Shown here one piece after another: positions 25,400-36,041 of a stretch of 64,000 bases of DNA. A program made the translations under genes and the position numbers. The notes beneath the pieces were generated by a model that saw only the letters and a list, made by a program, of their open reading frames with translations, had not been told where the DNA came from and searched no databases. Within the stretch, counting starts at the first letter, position 1. Each line of letters begins with the position of its first letter. The DNA lies in NCBI GenBank assembly GCA_046329585.1, contig JAXLUI010000001.1, positions 3,286,001 to 3,350,000 on the forward strand. The letters run 5' to 3'. Origin of the DNA: DLKC01 sp002478885. GTDB lineage: Bacteria > Bacteroidota > Bacteroidia > Chitinophagales > Chitinophagaceae.

Positions 25400-28300
25400 T
25401 TAGAATTTAATGAGGGTACTTGTTTGTTTTTGGCCGCGATCGTTGATGATGTTGATCAAATATTCTCCCTGCGTAAGACTTTGAACATTGATGCGTTGCA
25501 CGTTAGTTCCTTCCGTGGCATTACCCTTTTGCACCCGTAATATTTTGCCGCGTATATCAGCAATTTCGATCCGGTAAGCAAATGCAGCCTCAGCGTAGAA
25601 TTGTATGGTGGCAACATCTCTTGCTGGATTTGGCATTACTATCAAATGTTTGCTTGCATCGTTAGCAATTTCTATGCTGCTGCTGTTGGCCATTTGCAGG
25701 TTAAGCAGCGCGGTAGCGGTGATGGATTTTGAAAAGCTTGCGGAGGTTCCGCAACTGTTTTGTGCTTTTACCGTTACACTGCCGGACGATATGCCCCATG
25801 TTACTGTAATGGAGGATGTGTTTTGCCCCGCGGTTATGACTGCGCCCGATGGAACCGTCCATAAATACACATAAGAACTGTTCGGCGAATTAACGGAGAA
25901 AATAATGCCCGCCTGATTTTTCTTTACAGACGATGGACCACTGATTCCGGACGGTTTTGATGGGGCCGATATCGTTCCTGCAGCGACTGTGTACCCTTGC
26001 GGATCGAGACAGCCCCTTGCATCGGTAACTGTATATGTTCTAAATCCGGATGTTACAAAAAAGGTTCCTACACCGGTATACGGTAGGGTGCCTCCTGTTG
26101 CCGATACCTTAAGAGTAGTACTACCGCCTTTGCATTTAATAGCGCTGTCAACGGCGACACTTGTTACAAGTATATCGGGTTGTGTTATGCTAAATGTTTT
26201 TGAAGCAACGCAGCCGGCAAAAGAGTTTACCGAAACTGTGTAGTTGGCAACTTGCAGAGCGCTGAGGTCTTCAGAAGATAAACTCCAAAACTGCTGAACG
26301 TCATTACTCCATGTGAATGTAAATGGCCCCAACCCTCCTGACGGTTGCAGATCGATAGCGCCATCCTTTTTGTTGTAACAACTTATGGTGGTAACGTTCG
26401 CGTTTAATACAGGACTCGTATTTAGTACCATACCTACTATATGAACATTGGCTGTAGCAACACCACCACCGCTGACAGGGATATAGCCAGAAAAATTTCC
26501 TTCGGCATTTGTAACGATTTTCACATAAACTGTAGCGTTGATAGCTGTTCCATAGTTTATGTAGCTCAAAGAATTACTGTAAGTGCCTTCACTGGCACTG
26601 GAAAAAGTAAATCCATTCAATGGGCCTACCTGCACAGTTGTACCATTTAAACCAGAAGCATTAAGCACAAAAGTTTTTGGAGCGTTAACAGAATTTAGAC
26701 ATACTGTATCAAAGGCTTCAATGGGAGAAGTGATATATCCAAGCGCCGACTGTTGAGGTCTGGATAGTTCTACCATGCTGAATATTACATTGGCAGTGCC
26801 TGCATTTTTTATAAAGAAATCCGCGTTTTTCGTGCACCTGTTACCAAAGTAAGCATCGTTTAATGTGACTGTAGTTTTTTTCCAGGTCCTGGTATTTGCG
26901 CAGGTAACCTTTATAGAGGCCTTGTTGGCCGCTAACTGCGCATCGTAATAAAGTTGCCAGCTACCCGTACCGCTGTCATAGTAAGTAACTTCGATAGTTA
27001 CCGGGTACTTACTGTTTAGGGCGTTACTTTGAAGAAAAGCATCTTCGACATTAAAGTACAGGCCATCTTTTCCTTTCGCAAGATCGAAGCCTCTTGCAAA
27101 CCTGCCAAACATTACATCGGGATGCGCAGCATCAACATTCCAATAACCTGCGCTGGTACTGTTTCCATCAATTTGAACTAAAAATCTTTCATAGTTTCCT
27201 GGTAAGAGATGCCAGCCAACATCATTTATGCCGCTTGCGGAGAGGCAATCGAATTCACTTCCGTTTACCACTGAAAGGTCTTCAAGTTTGGCACCATAGG
27301 CCGCAAAGCTGTTATAAATATTGGTATACCTGGGCTTGTTGTTTCTGTCAAGTGTACCGTAAGTACCTTCGGGAAACCGAACGGCATCAGCCGCGTCAAG
27401 CACATCTTTCAAAACGCAAACTGCGTTTTTCGCCAGCGCCGGAACTTTCTGGCCGGCATATTTATTGAAAAATTTAAAAGCAGAGTCGTATTTAGGGTCC
27501 TGAATTATATCTGTAGTTTCATTAGGCCAATCCATTCCCCAATAAATGCAATAACTCATTAATGCGAACATTCCTTTGTAGTTGTTTTTTGTCCACCATC
27601 CAGCATTCAACTGGTCTCCCCATATTTCTGATCTTGATTTTATGTAACTGCCGGCCCATGGCAAATTCATAATATCGAACAACCATGAACGTTTATCAGA
27701 CTCCATGTTCAGCTGAAAGCCCTTTCCCATGGTTCCGCATTTTGTCCAGCTACCCGGACAATTGTCAACCAGCCAATATTGCTGACCCGGATCCTGGTAA
27801 TCCGGGTTACTAAGCATAGTGATCTTTGGCGTAAGATTTTTATATTCGTTATAATAGTATAGTGAGTACACCTTAAACAGGCTGTCGAATTGAGCTTCGG
27901 TTATTTCGTATTGTTTTGAAACAGTGCCTTTGTAGGCAATCTGATCACCAGTACTTCCGAAACATGCCTGGACACCGATTATCTTATTTCTTATGGAAGG
28001 TTGATAAGCTTGCACATGCTCACGCACTTTTGTAATCATTCTTTTAAAGTAAACATTGTAGTCGGAGTCTAGGTAATAAGGTGAATAGCCAATGGATGTG
28101 CCGGAAGCGTTAGTCTCATTTACCTTAGGAACACCGTTTGAAAATATCCAGTCCGGCGCATTCATTCTTGTATACACAAGAAATATGATTGGCATACTGT
28201 CGGCAATATGATCATTGATGTCTTTGTCAAACACTGTCCAGTCCCAAACATTCGGTGCAACTTCAAAATCAGACCAGCTAATATTAACAAGCCTTCCTTT

Positions 28301-28450
28301 GAACTCGGGATACACTTTTGGGCTAACAGGTACTCCATAATCTGCCCAAATTCCTGAGTTGGAAAATACCTGGGATACTGTTTGTGCTTTTGCTGAGATA
28401 ACGGCAAGCAAGCACATCGCGGCAATAAATTGCCCTGCACGATTCTTCAT
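25400..28450 (-). CDS. T9SS-exported multidomain protein with glycosidase-like N-terminal domain (paralog B)
   Basis: This 1016-residue protein has the same domain order as paralog A and is similar along its whole length: signal peptide (cut near SAKAQ), GIWADYG, GRLVNISWSDFEVAPNVWDWTVFD, MNAPDWIFSNGVPKV, SRSEIWGDQLNAGWW, a binding domain (TIEVTYYDSGTGSWQLYYDA), SprB-type VSCYNKKDGAIDL-like segment, PKD-like GPSSVKKNQAGIIFSVNSPN, and a C-terminal T9SS domain (VMPNPARDVATIQF to the end). Substrate is unknown; a polysaccharide is likely. The ATG at 28450 starts a proper signal peptide; an upstream in-frame start at 28510 does not. Its own terminator suggests separate transcription from paralog A. 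Confidence 0.82.
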   Translation of the reverse strand: MKNRAGQFIAAMCLLAVISAKAQTVSQVFSNSGIWADYGVPVSPKVYPEFKGRLVNISWSDFEVAPNVWDWTVFDKDINDHIADSMPIIFLVYTRMNAPDWIFSNGVPKVNETNASGTSIGYSPYYLDSDYNVYFKRMITKVREHVQAYQPSIRNKIIGVQACFGSTGDQIAYKGTVSKQYEITEAQFDSLFKVYSLYYYNEYKNLTPKITMLSNPDYQDPGQQYWLVDNCPGSWTKCGTMGKGFQLNMESDKRSWLFDIMNLPWAGSYIKSRSEIWGDQLNAGWWTKNNYKGMFALMSYCIYWGMDWPNETTDIIQDPKYDSAFKFFNKYAGQKVPALAKNAVCVLKDVLDAADAVRFPEGTYGTLDRNNKPRYTNIYNSFAAYGAKLEDLSVVNGSEFDCLSASGINDVGWHLLPGNYERFLVQIDGNSTSAGYWNVDAAHPDVMFGRFARGFDLAKGKDGLYFNVEDAFLQSNALNSKYPVTIEVTYYDSGTGSWQLYYDAQLAANKASIKVTCANTRTWKKTTVTLNDAYFGNRCTKNADFFIKNAGTANVIFSMVELSRPQQSALGYITSPIEAFDTVCLNSVNAPKTFVLNASGLNGTTVQVGPLNGFTFSSASEGTYSNSLSYINYGTAINATVYVKIVTNAEGNFSGYIPVSGGGVATANVHIVGMVLNTSPVLNANVTTISCYNKKDGAIDLQPSGGLGPFTFTWSNDVQQFWSLSSEDLSALQVANYTVSVNSFAGCVASKTFSITQPDILVTSVAVDSAIKCKGGSTTLKVSATGGTLPYTGVGTFFVTSGFRTYTVTDARGCLDPQGYTVAAGTISAPSKPSGISGPSSVKKNQAGIIFSVNSPNSSYVYLWTVPSGAVITAGQNTSSITVTWGISSGSVTVKAQNSCGTSASFSKSITATALLNLQMANSSSIEIANDASKHLIVMPNPARDVATIQFYAEAAFAYRIEIADIRGKILRVQKGNATEGTNVQRINVQSLTQGEYLINIINDRGQKQTSTLIKF

Positions 28451-28817
28451 AAAATGGATATTGGTCAGGTAAAATTTAGATTTATTCCTGCCATCGGAAA
28501 ATAATACCATTTAAATTGTTGTGATATGCTGATTAAAATTTCTAAAAAAAATTTGCGCTTTAAAAGCAATGTTTTGGCAGTTTGTAAAAAGCCAAAAATC
28601 AAGCCATAGCTTTTGAAATATAATTTTTTAAGGGTATTTTACTTTTTGTAAAAAATGGGTAGGTTCATTTATTTAAAATGATTGGCGTGAACACAAGCTA
28701 AAAAAACTGTTTTTTAAAAAAAGGGAAGCAGCACGAATTTTTACTAACTCATAATCTCCTGATTAACAAAACAAAATTTATTTATTTTAACGGTTTGTAT
28801 AAGTATGCACATAAAAG
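28451..28817. other. AT-rich intergenic stretch without visible gene
   Basis: This stretch is strongly AT-rich with T-runs and A-runs. It must contain the promoter of paralog B, but no convincing TAnnTTTG/TTTG pair was found on the minus strand. No repeat copy of the main family is present. Confidence 0.5.
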
Positions 28818-28922
28818 ATGCAAACCGCAATCATGGAAAATTTTATCGAGTTTCAAAGAATAAAAAATGTGCTTAAGAGGAGAGGGTTACAAGTGGTCTT
28901 TAAAAAAAGAATAAAGGATTAA
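28818..28922 (+). CDS. Possible 34-residue basic small protein
   Basis: An ATG at 28818 (or 28833) opens a short frame reading MQTAIMENFIEFQRIKNV, then LKRRGLQVVFKKRIKD and TAA. The C-terminal half is strongly basic. The upstream TTTGTATAAG region could hold promoter elements, and a hairpin lies 42 bases after the stop. There is no recognisable family. It may be a chance frame in AT-rich DNA. Confidence 0.3.
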   Translation: MQTAIMENFIEFQRIKNVLKRRGLQVVFKKRIKD

Positions 28923-28957
28923 TAAAATTGAAATTAAGAGAATCTTTCCATATCAAA

Positions 28958-28983
28958 GAAAAAAGCCCTGAATGCTCAGGGCT
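28958..28983 (-). terminator. Hairpin with minus-strand T-run, likely terminator of the glycerol genes
   Basis: AGCCCTGAATGCTCAGGGCT at 28964-28983 is a compact stem with a four-base loop. On the minus strand it is followed by TTTTTTC. It lies about 240 bases beyond the end of the aquaporin gene, so it could end the glp transcript or an unseen small RNA. Confidence 0.65.
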
Positions 28984-29018
28984 TAGGGCCAAATTCCTTT
29001 TTGGGGAAGTTTCTTTTT

Positions 29019-29058
29019 TGGATATTGGATAGTGATGGATTTCCATCTGGATATTGGA
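29019..29058. promoter_or_regulatory. Direct repeats flanking a dyad
   Basis: TGGATATTGGA occurs at 29019-29029 and again at 29048-29058. Between them lies the dyad GATGGA-TT-TCCATC at 29034-29047. The arrangement suggests a protein-binding site or a structured 3' region of the glp transcript. The function is unknown. Confidence 0.35.
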
Positions 29059-29225
29059 CTATAAAAGTAGTAACATGAAATTGTCTTTTAACAACTATCA
29101 GTCATTAATATATCCGTATAAGACACAATATGACTTTTGGAAATACATATCGCTAATTATGCATCCACATTATCAATGACTTTTGACAGTTTATTTCTTC
29201 TAGCTGCTGTTAGAAAAGCCTGAAC

Positions 29226-29936
29226 CTATGCAGCTACAAGATGAAAAATAATAGCAGCCAGTAATCCCCCCGCAATAGGCCCCAATACCGGAACCCAGCT
29301 GTAGCTCCAATCACTGTCGCGTTTGTTTTTTATTGGTAATATAAAATGCATTATTCTGGGAGCAAGGTCTCTGGCTGGGTTGATTGCATATCCCGTTGGC
29401 CCACCAAGGCTAAGACCTATGCCCAGAACAATTAGTGCAACAGGTAATGCGTCGAGTGAACCTAGAGAGCTTGAAGGCGCTGTAATAAATAAGACGCCGA
29501 AAACAAGGACAAAGGTTCCAATAATTTCCGTTATTAGATTATTTACTGAATTGCGTATCGCAGGCGCCGTACAAAATACCCCAAGCTTTACATCGCCGTC
29601 TTTGGTCTCATCGAAATGATTTTTATAAGCGAGCCAAACGATAACTGCTCCCGAAGCTGCTCCCGCAAACTGCGCCAGCAAATATGCCGGAACATTTGCC
29701 CAACTGAATTTCCCGGCATACGCAAGAGCAATAGTTACTGCCGGATTTAAATGTGCCCCACTGGAAGATGCGGAAACAAACACGCCCACAAATACTGCAA
29801 TAGCCCATCCAAAAGTGATTGCTATTAAGCCTCCGTTATTACCCTTTGTTTTGTTGAGAATAACATTCGCCACTACGCCATCGCCGAGAATAATTATTAG
29901 TGCTGTGCCGATGAATTCACCAATGAATGGAGTCAT
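29226..29936 (-). CDS. glpF: Glycerol uptake facilitator (aquaglyceroporin)
   Basis: This 236-residue protein has six membrane helices and both half-helix NPA motifs of the MIP family: GAHLNPAVTIALAYAG near residue 62 and AINPARDLAPRIMH near residue 185. The Asp after the second NPAR (NPARD) is typical of glycerol-conducting members. It sits 39 bases downstream of the glycerol-3-phosphate dehydrogenase gene and close to glycerol kinase, so glycerol is the likely solute. Confidence 0.93.
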   Translation of the reverse strand: MTPFIGEFIGTALIIILGDGVVANVILNKTKGNNGGLIAITFGWAIAVFVGVFVSASSSGAHLNPAVTIALAYAGKFSWANVPAYLLAQFAGAASGAVIVWLAYKNHFDETKDGDVKLGVFCTAPAIRNSVNNLITEIIGTFVLVFGVLFITAPSSSLGSLDALPVALIVLGIGLSLGGPTGYAINPARDLAPRIMHFILPIKNKRDSDWSYSWVPVLGPIAGGLLAAIIFHLVAA

Positions 29937-29975
29937 ATTTTTGGTTTTATGAGATTTAAAAAATATTTACTTTTA

Positions 29976-31469
29976 TCACACCAGGCTATATTGACTTGCC
30001 AGGTTTGAGAATGAGTTAACCTGTTCCTCTATCCATTCACTATTTCGCTTTAATAATTTAGCCATTATCGCTGTTACAAATGGTGAAGCTTCCTTCGCGG
30101 CAGCTGCGTCTAAAAACAGTAGTCTTGTTCTTCTTGCAAGGATATCTTCAACAGTTATTGCCATCTCATGCTCAACAAACCATTTTATTTCTGACTCACT
30201 CAGGCTAAACGACTGATGAATAAATCTTTCTCCCGATTGGTCTTTGTAAGCAGGCAAGTTCGCAGCAATCGCAATTTCACTGGTAATGCATTTTACCTTC
30301 GTAAGTTTCGCCGCAAAGACAGCATTGTCTAATGCATCTTCTGCCATTTTTCGGTAGGTGGTCCACTTGCCACCCGTTATGGTAACAAGATTTGACTTTG
30401 AAACAATAATAGTATGGTCTCTGCTTAGCAGTGAAGTGCTTTTTGAATCCTGCTTTTTAACTAATGGTCGCAGACCTGCAAAAATGCTTTTTACGTCTGA
30501 ACGGTTAATGCGATTTTCCAGGTAGAGGTTGGCGTGTGCTAAAATAAATTGAATCTCTTCTTCAAGGGGTACCGGTTCTATGGAAACTTTGCTTACGGCT
30601 GTATCGGTGGTACCAAGCACAACACTGTTGTGCCAGGGGACGGCGAACAGAACTCTTCCATCGGTCGTTTTTGGAATCATCATGGAAGCACTACCAGGAA
30701 AGAACTTTTTTTCTACCACAAGGTGAATGCCTTGTGATGGTGCCACTAGTTCAGGGTTTTCGGGTTCATCTAACCTGAGAATTGTATCAGTAAAAACGCC
30801 GGTTGCATTAATTACTGCCTTTGCCTTTACGGTATACTTACTATTGTGAACAGTATCGGTGAATGAAACTGCATCTATTGTTTTACCTTTCTTTGCGAGC
30901 CCTGTAACGCAACAATAATTCAATAGCACAGCTCCGTGTTTTGCAGCAGTTGCGGCAATATCGATCGCAAGCCTTGTATCGTCAAACTGACCATCGTAAT
31001 AGAGAATGCCTCCCTTTAGTTTTTCATCGTTGATGCCCGGAAGATAATTCTTCGCCTCTGCCTTATTCAGCATTTTTGTTTTGCCAAGGCTTAATTTGCC
31101 TGATAACAGATCGTATATCTTGAGGCCGATACCATAATACATTTTTTCAAACCAGCTGTAAACGGGTACAACGAAAGCCGCAGTTGTAGTTATATGAGGT
31201 GCATTCTTTAAAAGATATCCTCTTTCGCGTAATGCCTCACGAACGAGTTTTATGTTGCCTTGTGCAAGGTATCTTACACCGCCATGCACTAGTTTGGTAG
31301 AACGGCTGGAGGTGCCTTTGCCAAAGTCATATTGTTCGAGTAACAAAGTTTTGTAGCCTCTTGATGCTGCATCCAGCGCTGTTCCTAAACCAGTAGCGCC
31401 ACCGCCAATAATTACTATGTCCCATTCTTCAACAGCACTAATCTGTTGCAGCATTGCATCCCTATTCAT
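29976..31469 (-). CDS. glpD: Glycerol-3-phosphate dehydrogenase, FAD-dependent
   Basis: This 497-residue flavoprotein oxidises glycerol-3-phosphate to dihydroxyacetone phosphate and passes electrons to the quinone pool. The FAD-binding motif is DIVIIGGGATGLGTALDAAS near residues 18-37, followed by GTSSRSTKLVHGGVRYL. The C-terminal half has VTITGGKWTTYRKMAEDA. Length matches the GlpD/GlpA type. It lies between glycerol kinase and the facilitator, all on the minus strand. Confidence 0.94.
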   Translation of the reverse strand: MNRDAMLQQISAVEEWDIVIIGGGATGLGTALDAASRGYKTLLLEQYDFGKGTSSRSTKLVHGGVRYLAQGNIKLVREALRERGYLLKNAPHITTTAAFVVPVYSWFEKMYYGIGLKIYDLLSGKLSLGKTKMLNKAEAKNYLPGINDEKLKGGILYYDGQFDDTRLAIDIAATAAKHGAVLLNYCCVTGLAKKGKTIDAVSFTDTVHNSKYTVKAKAVINATGVFTDTILRLDEPENPELVAPSQGIHLVVEKKFFPGSASMMIPKTTDGRVLFAVPWHNSVVLGTTDTAVSKVSIEPVPLEEEIQFILAHANLYLENRINRSDVKSIFAGLRPLVKKQDSKSTSLLSRDHTIIVSKSNLVTITGGKWTTYRKMAEDALDNAVFAAKLTKVKCITSEIAIAANLPAYKDQSGERFIHQSFSLSESEIKWFVEHEMAITVEDILARRTRLLFLDAAAAKEASPFVTAIMAKLLKRNSEWIEEQVNSFSNLASQYSLV

Positions 31470-31616
31470 AAAAGTTTATTCAGTATAAAATATGCGCAGT
31501 AATATTACTTAACTGCTGTTATTGTGTTGCTTATTTTTTGTATATGATAAACACCGTTGTTAAAATATATAAACCAAACTTGTGCATTATGTTGTTTGGC
31601 CGCCATTTATTGCTCA

Positions 31617-31675
31617 GCACAAGTGTGCGACGCAACGGAAGCCGGGTTTTTTATCGAAGCCGGGTTCCAAAAAAG
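31617..31675 (-). repeat. Interspersed repeat, single unit (copy 9)
   Basis: The core GCACAAGTGTGCGACGCAA lies at 31617-31635. The outer flank holds GAAGCCGGGTT twice in tandem (31638 and 31656 regions), the second followed by CCAAAAAAG. A left partner is absent, although ACTTGTGC about 40 bases upstream could be its remnant. Confidence 0.78.
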
Positions 31676-31694
31676 AACTTATTGATCAATAAAA

Positions 31695-33230
<1,536 letters not shown>

Positions 33231-33300
33231 TTATTCTTATTCTGCGTTTTTGGCGAAGTATTTCGCGCAAAAAATAGCTCCTTCGTTCAACAATTTTTAC

Positions 33301-33356
33301 TTTTTGTACCGGGCTATACGGCGGGTGGCATCGTTCCTTGCGTCGCACATTTCAGC
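33301..33356 (+). repeat. Interspersed repeat, single degenerate unit (copy 10)
   Basis: TTTTTGTACCGGGC leads to GGCATCGTTCC and the core TTGCGTCGCACATTTCAGC at 33338-33356; the inner GTAC end is lost. It lies between the divergent glpK and serC genes. The rest of this 400-base gap shows nothing identifiable. Confidence 0.75.
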
Positions 33357-33597
33357 TATGGGCCGTACTGCAGCAAATACAGCTTGCTCTCTGACAGTAA
33401 TCAATGAGATTTGTAAATCACCTCATATAGGATTGCAGGCCTTAAAACCGTTCTTTTGCAGCGCCATTAAAAGTATTTTCAAAATCTGCTAAGCTTCAAA
33501 AGGTGAAAACTTTTTCCGGAGTGCGTCTACTAACAATTGTTATTAACAATGCTTTCTTTACAATTCCTTTATTTTGCAGCTTTAATTGGGTGGATAT

Positions 33598-34668
33598 ATG
33601 AAGATGCACAATTTTAATTCAGGCCCTTCCATATTGCCAAAGGAGGTGTTGGAACAGGCTGCAGCTGCAATTTTTGACTTTAATAATATTGGCTTATCCA
33701 TACTCGAAATAGGACATCGTACCGAATGGTTTGGCGAAGTGATTACTGAAGCAAGGGCTTTAATAAAAGAACTCATGCAGGTGGGCGATGAACATGAAGT
33801 GCTGTTTCTCCATGGTGGCGCTTCCACACAGTTTATGCAGGTTCCTATGAACTTGCTCGACAATAATGATACTGCAGCCTACTGCGACAACGGCATATGG
33901 GGAACCAAAGCCATAAAAGAGGCCAAGCTTTTTGGGAATGTTTACGTAGTAGCTTCATCCAAAGACAGGAACCACTCTTACATCGTAAAAGATTTCAGCA
34001 TACCTGCTGATGCCACATACCTGCATTACACCACAAATAATACCGTGGAAGGCACGCAGTGGCACCATATTCCTGAAACAGACGTGCCGCTCGTAGCTGA
34101 CATGAGTAGTGATATATTCTGCCGCCGTTTTGATTATAGCAAACTGGCTCTGATCTATGCAGGCGCCCAGAAAAACATGGGTGCAGCAGGCGTAAACATA
34201 GTTGTGGTTAGAAAAGACATATTAGGTAAAATAAAACGCCCGATTCCCGCGATAATGGATTACAGGAATCATATTGAGGCCGATTCTTTATTAAATACCC
34301 CCCCTGTATTTGCCGTGTATGTGGCCCTTCTCACATTAAGATGGATTAAAAAAGAAGGTGGCCTCGCGGTAATGGAACAGCGCACACACGAAAGAGCTAA
34401 CCTGTTTTATCATACACTGGATTCGTTGGCTGCCTTCAGGCCAATTGTTGCCACAGAAGACCGTAGCCTGATGAACGCGACTTTTACAACAAGCAAGCCG
34501 GAGCATGAAAAACTGTTCGCAGATCTTTGCAAGCAAAATGGCATGGTTGGTGTTAAAGGACACAGGAGCGTGGGCGGTTTAAGGGTAAGTATGTATAACG
34601 CTTTGCCATTAAGCAGCGTTCAGGCTATTTGCGACCTTATGAAATCGTTTAACGATCAGTACGCCTGA
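33598..34668 (+). CDS. serC: Phosphoserine aminotransferase
   Basis: This 356-residue PLP enzyme converts 3-phosphohydroxypyruvate to phosphoserine in serine synthesis and may also serve pyridoxal synthesis. It opens with HNFNSGPSILPKEVLEQA, has HGGASTQFMQVPMNL for phosphate/PLP contacts, ADMSSDIFCR, and the PLP lysine in IYAGAQKNMGAAGVNIVVV near residue 195. The ATG at 33598 is preceded by GGGTGGA; a TTG at 33586 is less likely. A DUF1015 gene follows, as is common in Bacteroidota, but serA is not between them. Confidence 0.95.
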   Translation: MKMHNFNSGPSILPKEVLEQAAAAIFDFNNIGLSILEIGHRTEWFGEVITEARALIKELMQVGDEHEVLFLHGGASTQFMQVPMNLLDNNDTAAYCDNGIWGTKAIKEAKLFGNVYVVASSKDRNHSYIVKDFSIPADATYLHYTTNNTVEGTQWHHIPETDVPLVADMSSDIFCRRFDYSKLALIYAGAQKNMGAAGVNIVVVRKDILGKIKRPIPAIMDYRNHIEADSLLNTPPVFAVYVALLTLRWIKKEGGLAVMEQRTHERANLFYHTLDSLAAFRPIVATEDRSLMNATFTTSKPEHEKLFADLCKQNGMVGVKGHRSVGGLRVSMYNALPLSSVQAICDLMKSFNDQYA

Positions 34669-34720
34669 TCGTAATTAGAGTAATTTCAATATCCTGTTAT
34701 TTGATGACCAATGATTTGCT

Positions 34721-34779
34721 GCACAAGAGTGCGACGCAAGGAACGATGCCATTATGGCGAAAGACCGGGACAAAAAAAT
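34721..34779 (-). repeat. Interspersed repeat, single unit (copy 11)
   Basis: The core GCACAAGAGTGCGACGCAA lies at 34721-34739, followed by GGAACGATGCC and GACCGGGACAAAAAAA. It occupies most of the 137-base gap between serC and the DUF1015 gene. Confidence 0.85.
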
Positions 34780-34805
34780 ACAGGGTTGAATAAACATACA
34801 ATTGA

Positions 34806-36041
34806 ATGAGCATAATAAAACCATTTAAAGCACTAAGACCAGGAGCGCAATTTGCAAAACAGGTAGCCAGCAGACCTTACGATGTATTAAGCAGCGCAGA
34901 AGCAAAAATTGAGGCACAGGGTAACCCCGCATCATTCTTACATATTACCAAAAGCGAGATTGACCTGCCCGAGACTACCGATATACACAGCTCGGAGGTT
35001 TATGAGAAGGCAAAACAAAACCTAGATGCGTTTATTAAAAGGGAGATTCTTTTCAGGGAAAATAAAGAGTGCTATTATATCTATCGGTTAATTATGGATG
35101 GTCGCAGCCAGGTGGGACTTGTTTGTGCTAGCAGCATCGATGATTACGAAAACGATGTTATAAAAAAACATGAATTTACCAGGCCCGATAAAGAGCTTGA
35201 CCGAATTAACCATATTAAGACTACCGGTGCTCAAACTGGAAATGTGTTTCTTGCTTATCGGAATGTTGAGGCGCTCGATGCGCTGATCGACAAATGGGTA
35301 AATACGAAAACGGCTGTATATAATTTTACAGCCGAAGATGGTATTGAGCACGCCGTTTGGATAGTGAATGATACGGCAAGCATTGAAAAAATTACCGGCA
35401 TTTTTAATGACGAAATTCCATGCACTTATATTGCTGATGGCCATCACCGTGCAGCATCTGCTGCTAAAGTGAGGAAGCAATTGAATGGCAACGTTTCTGC
35501 TGAAGCAAATTATTTTCTTACAACCCTTTTTCCGGCAACCCAGTTGCAGATAATGGATTATAACCGTGTTATAAAAAATCTGAATAGCCTAAGTGTGGCA
35601 GATTTCCTAAAAGCACTGGAAGATGATTTTGTTGTTGAGCCCGTAAAATCTGGCGCTTATAAGCCTCGTCATCTTCATGAGTTTGGCTTTTATACCTCAA
35701 GAAAGTGGTATAAGCTCGTATCAAAGCCAGGTACATACAGCGAGGACCCGATCGGCATTCTTGATGTAACCATTTTACAAAACAATATTTTGGGCAAGCT
35801 ACTGAACATTCAAGACCAACGCACAGATAAGAATATCGATTTCGTGGGAGGCATACGTGGTTTGGGCGAATTGGAAAAAAGAGTAAACAGCGGTGAAATG
35901 GCAGCGGCATTTAGCCTCTATCCTGTTAGCATTGAACAATTGTTTGCGATTGCTGACTCTGGAAATGTAATGCCGCCGAAAAGCACATGGTTCGAGCCAA
36001 AGCTGAGAGATGGTTTAATTACACACCTGATATGCGAATAA
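34806..36041 (+). CDS. DUF1015-family protein
   Basis: This 411-residue protein matches DUF1015 (SpoC-related): IIKPFKALRPGAQFAKQVASRPYDVLSSAEA at the start, YIADGHHRAASAAKVR near residue 212, and FVGGIRGLGELEKRV in the C-terminal part. The family often travels with serA/serC and is suspected of kinase or serine-related activity, but no reaction is firmly known to me. The His-rich DGHHR motif is the likely active-site region. The last ten bases overlap the TPR gene. Confidence 0.9.
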   Translation: MSIIKPFKALRPGAQFAKQVASRPYDVLSSAEAKIEAQGNPASFLHITKSEIDLPETTDIHSSEVYEKAKQNLDAFIKREILFRENKECYYIYRLIMDGRSQVGLVCASSIDDYENDVIKKHEFTRPDKELDRINHIKTTGAQTGNVFLAYRNVEALDALIDKWVNTKTAVYNFTAEDGIEHAVWIVNDTASIEKITGIFNDEIPCTYIADGHHRAASAAKVRKQLNGNVSAEANYFLTTLFPATQLQIMDYNRVIKNLNSLSVADFLKALEDDFVVEPVKSGAYKPRHLHEFGFYTSRKWYKLVSKPGTYSEDPIGILDVTILQNNILGKLLNIQDQRTDKNIDFVGGIRGLGELEKRVNSGEMAAAFSLYPVSIEQLFAIADSGNVMPPKSTWFEPKLRDGLITHLICE

